In this document: positions 22,511-37,500 of the stretch, piece by piece
How positions within the stretch are numbered: the first letter of the stretch is position 1
How the letters are laid out: each line of letters opens with the position of its first letter
Source: Microglena sp. YARC
Taxonomy: Eukaryota; Chlorophyta; Chlorophyceae; Chlamydomonadales; Chlamydomonadaceae
DNA length: 64,000 bases
NCBI GenBank assembly: GCA_022414725.1
Contig: CM039464.1
Span: 37,164,609-37,228,608 of the forward strand
Reading direction: 5' to 3'
The notes under the pieces: generated by a model
Databases searched by the model: none
Told to the model about the DNA's origin: nothing
The model's input: the letters and a program-made list of their open reading frames with translations, nothing else
Made by a program: the position numbers and the translations under genes

Positions 22511-25500
22511 CTGTCAGTTTGAGTTCGGGGTTGGGTCAGGTGTTTGGGGTTAAGGGTCTGATTCCTTGGGTTTTAAGTGTTTGGTTTTAAAATTGGTTTC
22601 AGTGCTTCCGCAAGGCATCGATGAGTGGAGATGACGAAGAAGATTCGCGCACCTGTCAGTTTGAGTTCGGGTTTGGGTTTCAGGGTTTGGTTTGGGTCCT
22701 GCTTCCTTGGGCTGTTTTTAAGTTTGGGTTTTAAAATTGGGTTTCAGTGCCTTCGCGCCAAGGCATCGAGAGTGATGATGACGAAGAGATTCGCCAGCAC
22801 CAGTCAGTTTGGGTCCGGGTTTGGTTCAGGGTTTTGGGTTTAGGGTCTGTTTCCTTGGACCTTGTTTTTAAGTTTGGGTTTTAAAATTGGGTTTCAGTGC
22901 CTTCTGCCAATGTATTGAGAGAGAGATGGCGTAGAGACTTGCGCACCAGTCAGTTTGGGTTTGGGGTTTTGAGTTTTAAGTTTTGGTTTTGTTCTTTTGG
23001 GGCTTGGTTTTTGGTTTTAGTTTAGGGTTTGGGTTTGTTTTTTTGCGTTTCATGTTTGGGTTTCAGTGCCTTCTGCCAATGTATTGAGAGTGAGATGGCG
23101 TAGAGACTTGCGCACCAGTCAGTTTGGGTTTGGGGCTTGAGTTGAAAGTTTGGGTTTGTTTTTTGGGGTTTGGGTTTGGTTTTTGGTTTAGTTTTTTTTT
23201 TTTTTTTTTGCGTTTCATGTTTGGGTTTCAGTGCCTTCTGCCAATGTATTGAGAGTGAGATGGCGTAGAGACTTGCGCACCAGGCAGTTTGGGTTTGCGG
23301 TTTGAGTTGAAGGTTTGGGTTTGTTTTTGGGGGTTTGGGTTTTGGTTTGGTGTTAGGGTTTTGGTTTTGTTTTTTTGCTGTTTCATGTTTGGTTTCAGTG
23401 CCTTCTTCCAATGTATTGAGAGTGAGATGGCGTAGAGACTTGCGCACATGGCGTAGAGACTTGCGCACAGTTTGGATCGAAACTTACTTGAACCCCCCTT
23501 ATATGCAACCCATTAAACTTTGCAAATGGCTCATCAGCTGGCACATGGGTCCGCTGTGAAAGTGCAGTGGCTTCAGCTGGCACATGGTGCTCGCATGTTG
23601 AAATTTGCAGTGGCTCATCAGCTGGCACATGGTGCTCGCTCATGTGAATTGAAGTGGCTTTCAGCTGGCACATGGTGCTCGCTTGTGAATTGAAGTGTGG
23701 CTTCAGCTGGCACATGATGCTCGCATGTAAATTTGCCAGTGGCTTCAGCTAGCACATGGTGTCGCATTCTGTGAAAGATTGGAGACAAAGATAAGAAGGC
23801 CCATGGCCGGGGCGGCCAAGTAAATATGAAATGCAAATGCGACCACACCCACCCGATTACAGAGACGAAGATTGCGCACTTCTAAAGTGGTACACAGCAT
23901 GCGAGGAGGTGTTTTTGACTCAACGCGCCCAAAAATGTAATCAACCCCTACCACACAGGGTGTCAACGACTCACGCACCTGTCAGCCAGATATGGGTTGG
24001 GGTTTTGCTTTGTTTGTTGTGTCGTTTAAGGGTGGTTTTTGGTGTCTTCTGCACTGTATCGAGGGTGAGATACTCCGCGCGCAGGCAAAACACCACTTGA
24101 ACCCCCTTTTTGTAACCCTACACAAGGTGGTCCACGACTCACGCACCTGTCAGTCAGTATGGGTTTGGGGTTCGTGCTTTGTTTTTGTCTGTTTTTGGTT
24201 GGCTTTCAGTGTCTTTTGCCAATGTATCGAGAGTGAGATACTCGCGCGCGACAAAACCACTTGAACCCCCCTTTTTTGACAACCCTACACCGAGGTAGTC
24301 AGCGACAGCATTGGTGCCGCCACGTCATTCAAGTATCTATAACAGTCTACATAGTATGCGTTATATAAAAAGTACCGATCTTAAAAACACGGCTCTAACA
24401 CTCAACAGACTTACCTTGGCTGGCTGCACTACATGAACCACCTGCACCCCCCTTTTTGCACCCCCTTTGTGTACAAGGTTGTCGATCCGGCACATTGGTT
24501 GTCGCCACGTCATTCAGCGTATTTATATAAAGTCTACATATTATGCGTGATATAAAATGATGACTCTTAGGGTTTTAGGGTTAAGGGTTTAGGTTTTAGG
24601 GTTTGGGTTTACACACGGCTCTAACAAGCACCAACAGACTTACCTTGGCTGGCTGCCCAACACAAACCACTCGAAGCCCTTGTCTGTGCAATAACTCAAC
24701 ACGATTGTCAACGGTAGCGTTGGTTTCGGCACATCATTCAAGTTTCTCTAACAGTCTACAAAGTATGCGTTATCTAAAAGTAACCCTCCCACCTAAAAAC
24801 ACAGCTCTTACACTCAATAGACTTGACTTGGCTGCTGTCCACAAAACCACTCGAAGCCCTTGTTTGTGCAATCCCTATACAAGCTTGTCCACTGCAGCAT
24901 TGGTGTCGTCACCTCATTCAAGTATCTTTAACAGTCTACATATTATGCGTTATATAAAAGTAACTCTTAGGGTTTAGGGTCTAGGGTTTTAGGGTTTGGG
25001 GTTTAACACGGCTCTAACACTCAACAGACTTACCTTGGCTGGCTGCCCAACGCGAACCACTCGAAGCCCTTGTTTGTGCAATCCTTCTACAAGGTTGTCC
25101 ACTGCAGCATTGGTGTCGTCACGTCATTCAAGTATCTATAACAGTCTACATATTATGTGTTATATAAAAGTAACTCTTAGGGTTTAGGGTCTAGGGTTTT
25201 AGGGTTTGGGGGTTTAAACACGGCTCTAACCACTCAACAGACTTACCTTGGCTGGCTGCCCAACGCGAACCACTCGAAGCCCTTGTTTGTGCAATCCTTC
25301 TACAAGGTTGTCCACTGTAGCATTGGTGTCAGTACATCACATAAGTATCTCTCACAACACACCTCCAACAATCAACAGACTTACCTTGGCTGGCTGCCCA
25401 ACTCAAACCACTCGAAGCCCTTGTTTGTGCAATCCCTCGACAAGGTTGTCCACTGCAGCATTGGTGTCGCCACACCCTACAAATACCTCTTACACTCAAA

Positions 25501-28500
25501 CATGCATACCTTGGCTGGCTGCCCAACGCAAACCACGCGAAGCCCTTGTTTGTAAAAATCCCTGTACAAGCTTGTCCACTGCAGCATTGGTGTCAGTACA
25601 TCACACAAGTATCTCTAACACATCTCCAACAATCAACAGACTAACCTTAGCAGGCTGCCCAACGCGAACCACACGAAGCCCTTGTTTGTGCAATCCCTCG
25701 ACAAGGTTGTCTACTGCAGCATTGGTGTCGCCACACGCGAGAATGGTCCCCATCTCCTTCCACCTAGCTGCACTGCGAGATGCCGTCTGGACCAGCACTC
25801 CAACTAGGGCCAACAGGGTTCGCGTTTTGCCGGTCCCAGGCGGGCCTTGCCACAAAGTGAAGGTACGAACCTGTTGTTGGTGTTGTGGGTGGTGGTGTGG
25901 TGGTGGTGGGTGGGGGCGTTGTACTGCTACATGCTGAAGGTACAAACCTGTTTGGTGTGGGGTGTGTGCTGTGGGGGTGTGTGTTGGGGTGTGTGTGGGG
26001 GGGGGCTGTACTGCTGCATGCTGAAGGGACAAACCTGTTGTTGTTGTTGTTTGTTGGGGTAGGGGGGGTTGAGCGCTGTACTGCCCACAAAGTGAAGGTA
26101 CGGACCTGGTGGTGGTGTGTGTGTGTGGCGGGGGGGTGAGCGTTGTACTGCTACATGCTGAAGGTACGAACCTGCTGGTGGGGGGACGAATGATGTGCTG
26201 CTACATGCTGAAGGTACACACATGTTGGAGGGGGGGTGAGTGTTGTCCTGCTACATGCTGAAGGTACACACATGTTGGAGGGGGGGTGAGTGTTGTCCTG
26301 CTACATGCTGAAGGTAGTGAATAAATAAATGCATACATACTTTATAAACCTTATTACGAGGCGTGGGGTTGAGGGGGCCAGCCCATTTGCTTGCACTAGG
26401 GCCAACCACCCAATTATTCCCCCCAAGGTATTATGTTTATGCATCCATCCATCCATCCAATCCAATCCATCCACCATCCATACACTCAAATTTAAGTATG
26501 TATTTCCTGGTGACTTCTCCTCTGCCCTCCTCTCCCACTCTCCCTCCCATCTGCTCCTCGTTCACCATCCTCTCTCTCCATCTCCTCCCCTCCTCTCTGT
26601 CCACAGCATTAGCTGCTGCTAGATCGTGTCATCTGCTGAGGTGGCAATGGCTAGGAAAAGCAGAACAGATACGCCAGACATACGCTCCTCCCCACCACCA
26701 CACACACCAGGCACTAGTGCACCCATTCATTCACCCATTTGCAGATATTCACAAGTATATTTGCACCAGCTCCCCCCTTAATCCCCCCCTACCCCCCCCT
26801 GCTTCTTCCCTTCCTCCCCCCCTCTCTCTCCCTCCTCCCTTCTTCTTCCCTTCCTTCCTTTCTATCTCCTTCCCCCCTTCTTCTTCCCCTCTCCCTTCTA
26901 TCTCCCCCCCCCCCTTCTTCTTCCCTTACTCCCTTTCTATCTCCCTCCCCCCCTTCTTCTTCCCTTCCTTTCCTCCCTACCCCAACTCTCTCCCTCCTCC
27001 TCTTTTCTTCCCCTCCTCCCCTCCTGCCCTCCTCCTCCCTCTCACCACAGCACGAGCTGCTGTGTGCTGCTGTCTGCTGTGCTGTGTCGTGCTGTGCTTT
27101 GCTGCCTGTGCTGCTGCTGTGTGCTGCTGTGCTGTGCGTGCTGTGCCGTGCTGTGCTGTGCTGGCCTGTGCTGTGCTGCTGTGTGCTGCTGCTGAACGCT
27201 GCGAGTTAACGAGGTGGTGTCGGCCGTTCAGAGCAGCACTTATGTACTCACTCCAGGCACTAATGTATCCCTCTATTACTCTATCACACACATATTTTAC
27301 CAGCTACCCCCAGCCCTTCCTCCCCCCCTTCTCCCTCCCCCCTTCTTCTTCTTCCCTCCTCTCCCTTCTCCCCTTACCTCCCCCCCCTTTTTTCCCCCTT
27401 CTCCCCTCCCCCCTTCTCTCTCCCTCCCCTTCCTCCCTCCCCCTTCTCTCTCCCTCCTTCCCTTCTTCTTCCCTTCCAACCCTCTTCCCCTTCTCTCTTC
27501 CCCCCCCCCCCCCCCCTTCTTTCTGCCTGACCCCTTCGTCTCCCCCTCCTCCCCTCATGCCCTTCTTCCTCATTCTCACCACAGGATGAGCTGCTGCTCG
27601 ATGCTGCGAGTTCTTTGAGGTGGCGCCGGCCGTTCAGGAGCAGTCCTTATGTACTCACTCCAGGCACTAATTGATCTGTCCATTACTCCTATCACACGCA
27701 TTTGTTCACCTGCTGCCCCCAGCCCTTCCTCCATCTTTCTCCCTCCCCTCCTTTCTTCCCTCCCTCTCCCTTCTCCCTTACCCCCCCTTCTCTCCCCCCC
27801 CCTTCTTTCTCCTCCTCCCCCTTGTCTTCCCTTCCTCTTCTCCTCCCCTTCTTTTTTCTCCCCCCTCCCCCCCCCTCTCTCCCCTCCTCTCCATTTCTCC
27901 CCCCCCCCATTATCTATCCCCCGCCCTCCCCTCTCCCTCCCTCCTCCTCCCTTATTTCCTTCCCCCCTCCCCCCCTCTCTCCCTCCTCCTCCCTTTCTCC
28001 CCCCCCATTATCTATCCCCCCCCCCCCCCCCCTAATCTCCCTCCTCCTCCCCTTCTTCTTCCCCTCCTTCCCCTTCTTCCTCCCTCTCACCACCTCATTA
28101 TCTGCTGCTTGACAAAGTTAATTGTTGATGTGGAGTTTGCTTGCAATAGCAGCACTTATGTACTCACTCCAGGCACTAATTAATCCATTCATTACTCTGT
28201 CAGATGTATACTTTCACCCTTCTCCCCCACCCCCCAACATACACACACACCCTGTCCTTCCTCCCCTCCCCCACTCCCCACCCTTCTCTCCTCCTCCTCC
28301 CCTTCTTCTTCCCTCTCACCATGGCGTTAGTACAAAGCACACATGTACCACTACAAAGTACACATGTACCACTACAAAGTACACATGCAGTACAAAGCAC
28401 ACATGTACCACTACAAAGTTCACATGTACCACTACAAAGTACACATGTAGTACAAAGCACACATGTACCGCTACAAAGTACACATGTAGTACAAAGCACA

Positions 28501-31500
28501 CATGTACCACTACAAAGTACACATGTACACGACATTAACATGTCTTCACACCAGGCAGTGTATTGAATCCATACGGGATGCTGTGCCAAGTATATTATCA
28601 CCCCCTTCCCCCCCTCCTCCCCTTCTACTTCCCTCTCACCACGGCGTTTGCTGCAGCTCGACGTTGCGAGTTGTTGAGGTTGGGGTGGCCTTTAAGAGCA
28701 GCACGGATGTCCTCACACCAGTCAGCGTCTTGAACCCACAAGGGACGCTGTGCGGCGATAATCTTGCTGTTTGGCGACCCAACTGGGTAGTGTGGATCAG
28801 GGTTCAGGGTTCAGGGTTTAGAGTTTGGGGTTTGGATTTAACTGAGATGGTCATTAGCTGTGCCGGGATGCTCTTGCAGTTCGGCGGTCCAACTGGGTAG
28901 AGTGGATCTGAGTCCAGGGTTCACGGTTCAGGGTTCAGGGTACGGGTTTAAGAGTTTGGGTTAAATTTTGATGGTTTTTATCTGTGCAGCGATGCTCTTG
29001 CTGTTTGGCGACCCAACTGGGTAGTGTGGATCAGGGTCCAGGGTCCAGGGTCCAGGGTTCAGGGTTCAGGGTTTAGAGTTTAGGGTTTGGGTTTACCTGA
29101 GATGGTAATTAGCTGTGCCGCTACGCTCTTGCTGTTTGGCGACCCAACTGGGTAGAGTGGATCTGAGTTCAGGGTTCAGGGTTCAGGGTACGGGGTTAAG
29201 AGTTTGGGTTAAACTTTGATGGTTTTTATCTGTGCGGCGATGCTCTTGCTGTTTGGCGACCCAACTGGGTAGAGTGCATCAGGGTTCAGGGTTCAGGGTT
29301 CAGGGTTCAGGGTTTAGAGTTTAGGATTTGGGTTAAACTGAGATGGTAATTATCTGTGCCAAGATGCTCTTGCTGTTCGGCGACCCAACTGGGTAGAATG
29401 GATCAGGGCTTAGGGTTCAGGAACTAGATTTTAGGGTTTGGGTTTAACTAGGATGGTCATTAGCTGTGCCGCGATACTCATGCCGTTCGGCGACCCAACT
29501 GGGTAGAATGGATCAGGGTTCAGGGCTCAGGAACTAGAGTTTAGGGTTTGGGTTTAACTAGGATGGTCATTACTGGGATGGTCATTAGCTGTGCCGCGAT
29601 ACTCATGCCGTTCGGCGACCCAACTGGGTAGAGTGAATCAGGGTTCAGGGTTCAGGGTTTAGAGTTTAGGTTTGGGGTTAAATTGGGATGGTCATTAGCT
29701 GTGCGGCGATGCTCTTGCTGTTCGGCGATCCAACTGGGTAGAGTTAGGGAATGGCTATGTTAGTGCATATTAGTGAATGAATCATATGAGTGAATGTTAG
29801 ATAATATTAGTAGCCGAGCCGTCTTATATTGGCAAGATTTGAACCGCGATGCTTATGCTGTTTGGCGAGCCAACTGGGTAGAGTTAGGGAACGCCTATGT
29901 TAGTTAATAGTAGTGAACGTTAGTTAATATAAGTTGGCCAAGCCATCTACAATTCACAAGATTTGAACCGCAATGCTCTTGCTGTTCGACGACCCAACTG
30001 GGTATAGTTAGGGAACAGCTATGTTAGCACATATTGGTGAATGAATGCTATTAGTGGATGTTAGTTAAGATTAGCGGAGCCGTCTAATATTGGCAAGATT
30101 TGAACCGCGATGCTTCTTCTGTCCGGCGATCCAACTGGGTAGAGTCAGGGAATGGCTATGTCAGTACATATTGGTGAATGAATTATATTAGTGAATGTTA
30201 GTTAAGATTAGTAGCCGAGCCGTCTAATATTGGCAAGATTTGAACCGTAATGCTTTTGCTGTTTGGCGATCCAACTGGGTAGAGTTAGGGAACGGCCATG
30301 TTAGTTAATATTAGTTCATATTAGTTCATATTAGTTGGCCAAGCCATCTAATATTAACAAGATTTGAACCGCAATGCTGTTGCTGTTCGGCAATCCAACC
30401 GAAATAAGCTAAAGGGACTTGCCCAACACAAACCTTGATATATACAATTCATCGCAGACATGTTCTATAGCACAGACATGTTCTAAACAAATGAAAAGAG
30501 CACAGTCGTACCTATCACGCATCGCACGAGAACTTCCGTCGGGGACCGAGGATCTGTGAATGAATTCAATCTCTCAACTGCCTCCACACGCCTCTCTGAA
30601 GTTGGGTCACGGAAGGATTGGTCAATTCGCCACAGTGCTCCCTAGGAGAGTGACAAATAAAGGTCGTTAGTAAAAATAACTGTTCAAAGCAAAGTAGTTT
30701 ATTCTATGAGTGCTGCGCAGAGAAGTGGTGGGGTCGTGGAAGGATTGGTCAATTCGCCACAGCGCTCCCTGGGAGAGTGACAAATAAAGGTTGTTAGTAA
30801 AAACCTCTGTACACAGCAAAGCAGCTTATTTTATGAGTGCTGCAGAGAATAAAAGTAGTGGGGTCATGGAAGGATTGGTCAATTTGCCACAAAGCGCTCC
30901 CTGGGAGAGTGATAAATGAAGTAGATCATTTTATGAGTGCAGCGGGGAGAAGAAGTAGTGGGGTTGTGGAAGGATTGGTCAATTTTGCCACAGCGCTCCC
31001 TGGGCTGGAAGAGTGACAAATAAAGGTTATGACTTGGTTGTGAGTAAAGCAACTGTACAAAGCAAAGTAAATAGATTCAATCTCTCAAGTGCCTCTCAGT
31101 AGTGGGGTCACAGACAGATTGGTTAATCCCACACAGCGCTCCCTGGGAGAGTGATAAGTAAAGGTTGTGAGTAAAATAACTGTTCAAAGCAAAGTAAATA
31201 GATTCAATCTATCAAGTGCCTCCACACGCCTCTCAGTAGTGGGGTCACAGACAGATTGGTTTATTCACCACAGCGCTCCCTGGGAGAGTGATAAGTAAAG
31301 GTTGTGAGTAAAATAACTGTTCAAAGCAAAGTAAATAGATTCAATCTCTCAAGTGCCTCCACACGCCTCTCAGTAGTGGGGTCACAGACAGATTGGTTTA
31401 TTCACCACAGCGCTCCCTGGGAGAGTGATAAGTAAAGGTTGTGAGTAAAATAACTGTTCAAAGCAAAGTAGTTCATTTTATGAGTGCCGTGGAGAGATGA

Positions 31501-34500
31501 AGAAGTGGGGTAACGGAAGGATTGGTCAATTCGTCACAGCGCTTCCTGGAAGAGTGATACATAGAGTACTTAATTTCATGAGTGCTGCGGAGAGAAGAAG
31601 AAGTGGGGTACCGGAAGGATTGGTCAATTCGTCACAGCGCTTCCTGGAAGAGTGATACATAAAGGTTATGACCTGATTATGAGTAAAAACAACTGTACAA
31701 AACGACAAGTAGCTCGTTTTATGAGTGCAGCGGAGAGTAGAAGTAGTGGGGTCAATTCGCCACAGCGCTCCCTGGGAGAGTGACAAATAAAGGTTGTTAG
31801 TAAAAACAACTGTACACAATACATAGAGTACTTAATTTCATGAGTACTGCGGAGAGAAGAAGTAGTGGGGTCGTGGAAGGACTGGTCAATTTGCCACAGC
31901 GTTCCCTAGGCGAGTGATAAAGAAAGGTTGTAAGTAAAAACAACTGTACAAAGCAAAGTAGGTCATTGTATGAGTGCGGCGGAGAGTGGAATTAGTTGGG
32001 TCACGGAAGGATTGGTCGATCCGCCATAGTGCTCCTTGGGCGGGTGCCCTTCAAAGAAAGCTGCTCAGCTTTCTTGTGCCTTCAAACTTTGAGGCACAAG
32101 GCACTGCCTTTAGAGGCAAAGGTCTGCTCTTGCATTTACAAAAAAGGAGAGCCACGGAGAAACTACGCCGGGTCGTGGAAAGATTAATTTGCCGGGTCGT
32201 GAAAACGCCGGGTCGTGAAAAGGGTCGTGAAAAGGGTCGTGAAAAGGGTCGTGAAAACGCCGGGTCGTGAAAACGCCGGGTCGTGAAAAGGGTCGTGAAA
32301 AGGGTCGTGAAAAGGGTCGTGAAAAGGGTCGTGAAAACGCCGGGTTGTGAAAAGGGTCGTGAAAACGCCGGGTCGTGAAAACGCCGGGTCGTGAAAAGGT
32401 TAATTTGCCACAATGGTCTCTGCGTGAAGGATAGGTTCAGGGTTCCGAGTTTAGGGTTGAAGGGGACACCTGGTTTTTTAAATGAGGTGATATTTACACC
32501 ACACATATTTACACCGACACATGACACCAGCATTACCTTGTAACACCCGACACCTGACACCCGCATTACCTTGTCACACCCCACACCTGACACCTGGCAC
32601 CAGCATTACATTGTAACACCCGACACCTGACACCCGCATTACCTTGTCACACCCCACACCTGACACCTAGCACCAGCATTACATTGTAACACCCGAAACC
32701 TGACACCCGCATTACCTTGTTCAGGCTAGCCTCCTCCAGCCTATCACAAGGGCCATCATCAGGGGTGATCAGCACGTGGCCCTTCTTCACCTCACCCACA
32801 CCCGAATGACACCCAACCACCCACACCTACCCACCCACACCCAAGCACACCCACCAACCCACACCTGACACCCGCAGTACCTTGTCCAGGCAAGCCTCCT
32901 CGAGCCTACCACTAGCGCCATCATCAAGGGTGATCAGCACGTGGCCCTTCTTCACCTCACCCACACCCGAATGACACCCAACCACCCACACCTACCCACC
33001 CACACCCAAGCACACCCACCAACCCACACCTGACACCCGCAGTACCTTGTCCAGGCAAGCCTCCTCGAGCCTACCACTAGCGCCATCATCAAGGGTGATC
33101 AGCACGTGGCCCTTCTTCACCTCACCCACACCCAACACCTGACACCCACCCACCCACCCACCCGCACCCACACCCATCAACCCACACCTGACACCCGCAT
33201 TACCTTGTCCAGGCAAGCTTCAACAAGCCTATCACTAGCGCCATCATCAAGGATGACCAGCACATGGCCCTTCTTCACCTCATTCACACCTGACCCCTGA
33301 CACCCACCCACACACACCTAACACCCGCATTACCTTGTCCAGGCAAGCTTCCTCGAGCATATCACTAGTGCCATCATCAAGGGTGATCAGAATGTGGCCC
33401 TTCTTCACCTCACCCACACCTGACACCTGACACCCACACCCACCCACCCACCCACCCACACCAGACACCCGCATCACCTTGTCCAGGCAAGTCTCCTCGA
33501 GCCTATCATTAGCGCCATCATCAAGGGTGATCAGCACATGGCCCTTCTTCACCTCACCCACACCTGACACCTGACACCCACCCACACCTACCCACCCACA
33601 CCAGACACCCGCATTACCTTGTCCAGGCAAGCTTCCTCAAGCCTATCACTAGCGCCATCATCAAGGGTGATCAGCACGTGCCCCTTCTTCACCTCACGCA
33701 CCCCTGACACCCACCCACCCGCACCCAACCACCCGCACCCATCCACCCCTGACACCCGCATTACCTTGTCCAGGCAAGCTTCCTCAAGCCTATCACTAGC
33801 GCCATCATCAAGGGTGATCAGCACGTGCCCCTTCTTCACCTCACGCACCCCTGACACCCACCCACCCGCACCCAACCACCCGCACCCATCCACCCCAGAC
33901 ACCCGCATTACCTTGTCCAGGCAAGCCTCCTCGAGCCTATCGCTAGCGCCATCATCAAGGGTGATCAGCACGTGCCCCTTCTTCACCTCACGCACCCCTG
34001 ACACCGACCCACCCGCACCCAACCACCCGCACCCATCCACCCCTGACACCCGCATTACCTTGTCCAGGCAAGCTTCCTCAAGCCTATCACTAGCGCCATC
34101 ATCAAGGGTGATCAGCACGTGCCCCTTCTTCACCTCACGCACCCCTGACACCCACCCACCCGCACCCAACCACCCGCACCCATCCACCCCTGACACCCGC
34201 ATTACCTTGTCCAGGCAAGCCTCCTCGAGCCTATCGCTAGCGCCATCATCAAGGGTGATCAGAAGGTGGCCCTTCTTTACTTCAAGCACACATGCGTCCA
34301 TTAGTTGTGATGCCTGGGCCGAGATCTTTCTCTCAGGCTGGCCCACTCCATCATCATCAGCGCTGACACTGCTGCCTGCGTCAATGTTTCCCCCTCTTGG
34401 CACTACACGGGAGAGGAACGCAGTGCAGGGTTATTACATTACATTACATTACATTGCATTGCATTAGTTGCGATGCCTGGGTCAAGGTCTTTCTCTCAGG

Positions 34501-34566
34501 CTGGCCCACTCCATCATCATCAGCGCTGACACTGCTGCTTGCGTCATTGTTTCCCCCTCTTGGCAC

Positions 34567-34597
<31 letters not shown>

Positions 34598-37500
34598 TGG
34601 AAAGAACATGTTTGGATTGGAGTCTCCTGGTTGCCTAGACTCGATCTGGATAATAATGCAAGGTTGGTACATTTTTGTACTGCCTACTTGGATACCTGTA
34701 CTGAATCACACACACAGTACATATCTTGCCCACCCCGTCACCTTTTTGGATGGGGTGTTGGGTGCCACGACATTGTCCCCCAGCTTAAATTGATTGTAGG
34801 GCAACCCCGACTACAGCGATTTTGTACTGCCTACGTGGATACAACCCTGAGCTTTGTGTACTGCCTACTTGTATACCTGTACTGTACCACACACACACTA
34901 CATCTCTTGCCCACCCCCTCACACTTTTTTGATGCAGTGTAGGGTGCCACGATTACACTGTCCAGCTGCTAAATTCGATTATACGGCTATCCCAGGCTTT
35001 TCCCTTTCTCTGCTGCTGTGCAGACACACTACACACAAGAGCGGTACAGCTACCCCTGCCAGGCTGGAGTTAAACTAAGATAACATATATCTTGCCCACC
35101 CTCTCACCTTTCCAGGACGGAGTGTTTAGTGCCACAATCACACTGCCCCCTGCCAAATTCGATTATAAGGCTAACCCGAGCTTTTCTCTTTTTCTGCTGT
35201 TGTGCTGACACACTGCACACAAGAGTGGTACAGCTACACCTGGATAGGAACATACATAACCATATATCTTGACTACCCCCTCACCTTTCTTGGATGGAGT
35301 GTAGGGTGCCAGGACCACACTGTCCCCCTGCTCAACCCAGTTGTACGGCTATCCCGAGCTTTTCCTTTTTTCTGCTGCTGTGCTGACACACAATACACGA
35401 GAGCTGTACAGCTACACCTGGATCGGAACATACATAACCATACATCTTGCCCACCCCCTCATCTTTCTTGGATGAAGTGTAGGGTGCCACGATCACACTG
35501 TCCCCCTGCTTAAATCGGTTGTAGGGCAATCCCGAGATTTTCCCTTTCTCTGCTGCTGTGCTGACACACTGCACACTAGAGTGGTACAGCTACCTTTTGA
35601 CTGGAACATACATAACCATATATCTTGCCCACCCTCTCACCTTTCCTGGACAGAGTGTAGGGTGCCACGATCACACTGTCCCCCTGATTAAATCGGTTGT
35701 AGGGCGATCCCGACCTTTTCCCGTTCTCTGGTGCTGTGCTGACACACTACACACTAGAGCGGTACAGCTACCCTTTGACTGGAACATACATAACCATATA
35801 TCATTGCACCTTGGAAGGACCAGGGAACAGACGACCCCACTACACCCCCACCCCCCACACACACTAAAACCCATATCCTCCAGCCTACAAACACACTCAA
35901 TTAACACCAACAAACTCATCGCACCTTGGAAGGACCAGGGAAGAGCTCGCTTTCACCCCACCCCCTCACCTTTCCTGGACGGAGTGTAGGGTGCCACGAT
36001 CACACTGTCCCCCTGCTTAAATCGGTTGTAGGGCAATCCTGAGCTTTTCCCTTTCTCTGGTGCTGTGCTGAAACGCCACACACGAGAGCGGTACAGGACA
36101 CCCTGGGTTTCAGCCCTCAGAGCCAGCAGTACAGCTCCCTCGTTTTGGAGTTGTCGGACGTTTCCTGAGCCATAAATGTCCATAAACACTTTTTCGCCAG
36201 CATCCTGAATTTGATTCAAGTTGTTTGAGTTAATTTGACTTGATTTGTGATAATTTGCATTCTTGTGCTGTATTTCCATACACCTGATCTCACCAGCATC
36301 CAAATTTGATTCAAGTTGATTTGAGATAATTTGAGGAAAGTTTCGTTAATTTTGAGAAAAATTGAGAACATTTGCATTCATGTGCTGTAAGCTCCATAAA
36401 CACTTTTTCACCAGCATACTGAGATTGATTCGAGTTGTTTGAGTTTCTTTGAGTTTCTTTGAGTTTCTTTGAGTTTCTTTGAGTTTATTCGAGTTTATTT
36501 GAGTTTCTTTGAGTTTCTTTGAGTTTCTTTATGTTTCTTTCAATTTCTTTAAGTTTCTTTGAGTTTCTTAGAGTCAATCAGAGTTCATTTCAGTTTATTA
36601 GAGTCAAATATAGTTGATTAGAGTTTTTTGAGTCAATTTGAGTTTATTTGAATTTATTTGAGAAAAATTGCATTGATGTGCTGTATAGCTCCATGAACAC
36701 GTTTTCACCAGCATTCTGAATTTGATTCAAGTTGTTCAAATTGATTTGAGTTAATTTGACTTAATTTGCATGCATTTTATATGATTTGCACTGATGTGAT
36801 GTATAGCTCCATAAAACACTTTTTCACAAGCCTACGGAGATGAATCAAGTTGTTCAAATTGATTTGGGTTAATTTGACTTAATTTGCATGCATTTGCACT
36901 GATGTGCCTTATGGCTCTATAAACACTTTTTCACAAGCTACCGAAGATTGAATCAAGTTGTTCAAATTGATTTGGGTTAATTTGACTTAATTTGCATGCA
37001 TTTGATATGATGTGCTGTATAGCTCCATAGACACTTTTTCACAAAGCTACCGAGGTTAATCAAGTTGTTCAAATTGATTTGGGTTAATTTGACTTAATTT
37101 GCATGCATTTGATATGATGTGCTGTATAGCTCCATAGACACTTTTTCACAAGCTACCCGAGGTTGAATCAAGTTGTTCAAATTTATTTGGGTTAATTTGA
37201 CTTAATTTGCATGCATTTGCACTGATGTGCTGTATAGCTCCATAAACACTTTTTCACAAGCTACTGGAGATTGAATCAAGTTGTTCAAATTGATTTAGGT
37301 TAATTTGACTTAATTTGCATGCATTTAATATGATGTGCTGTAAAGCTCCATAAACACTTTTTCACAAGCTACCGGAGATTGAATCAAGTTGTTCAAATTG
37401 ATTTGGGTTTATTTGACTTAATTTGCATGCATTTAATATGATGTGCTGTAAAGCTCCATAAACAATTTTTCACAAGCTACCAGAGATTGAATCAAGTTGT

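Noticed and set aside
26363..28183. Plus-strand Pro/Ser/Leu-rich frames up to 408 codons
   Set aside because: They come from pyrimidine-rich spacers in the exon F donor-edge array and lack any domain.
32500..34205. A protein with eleven KKGHVLITLDDG repeats encoded by one long frame
   Set aside because: The frame also runs through spacer DNA with donor and acceptor sites. The unit is better explained as a duplicated exon edge, although cassette use is left open.
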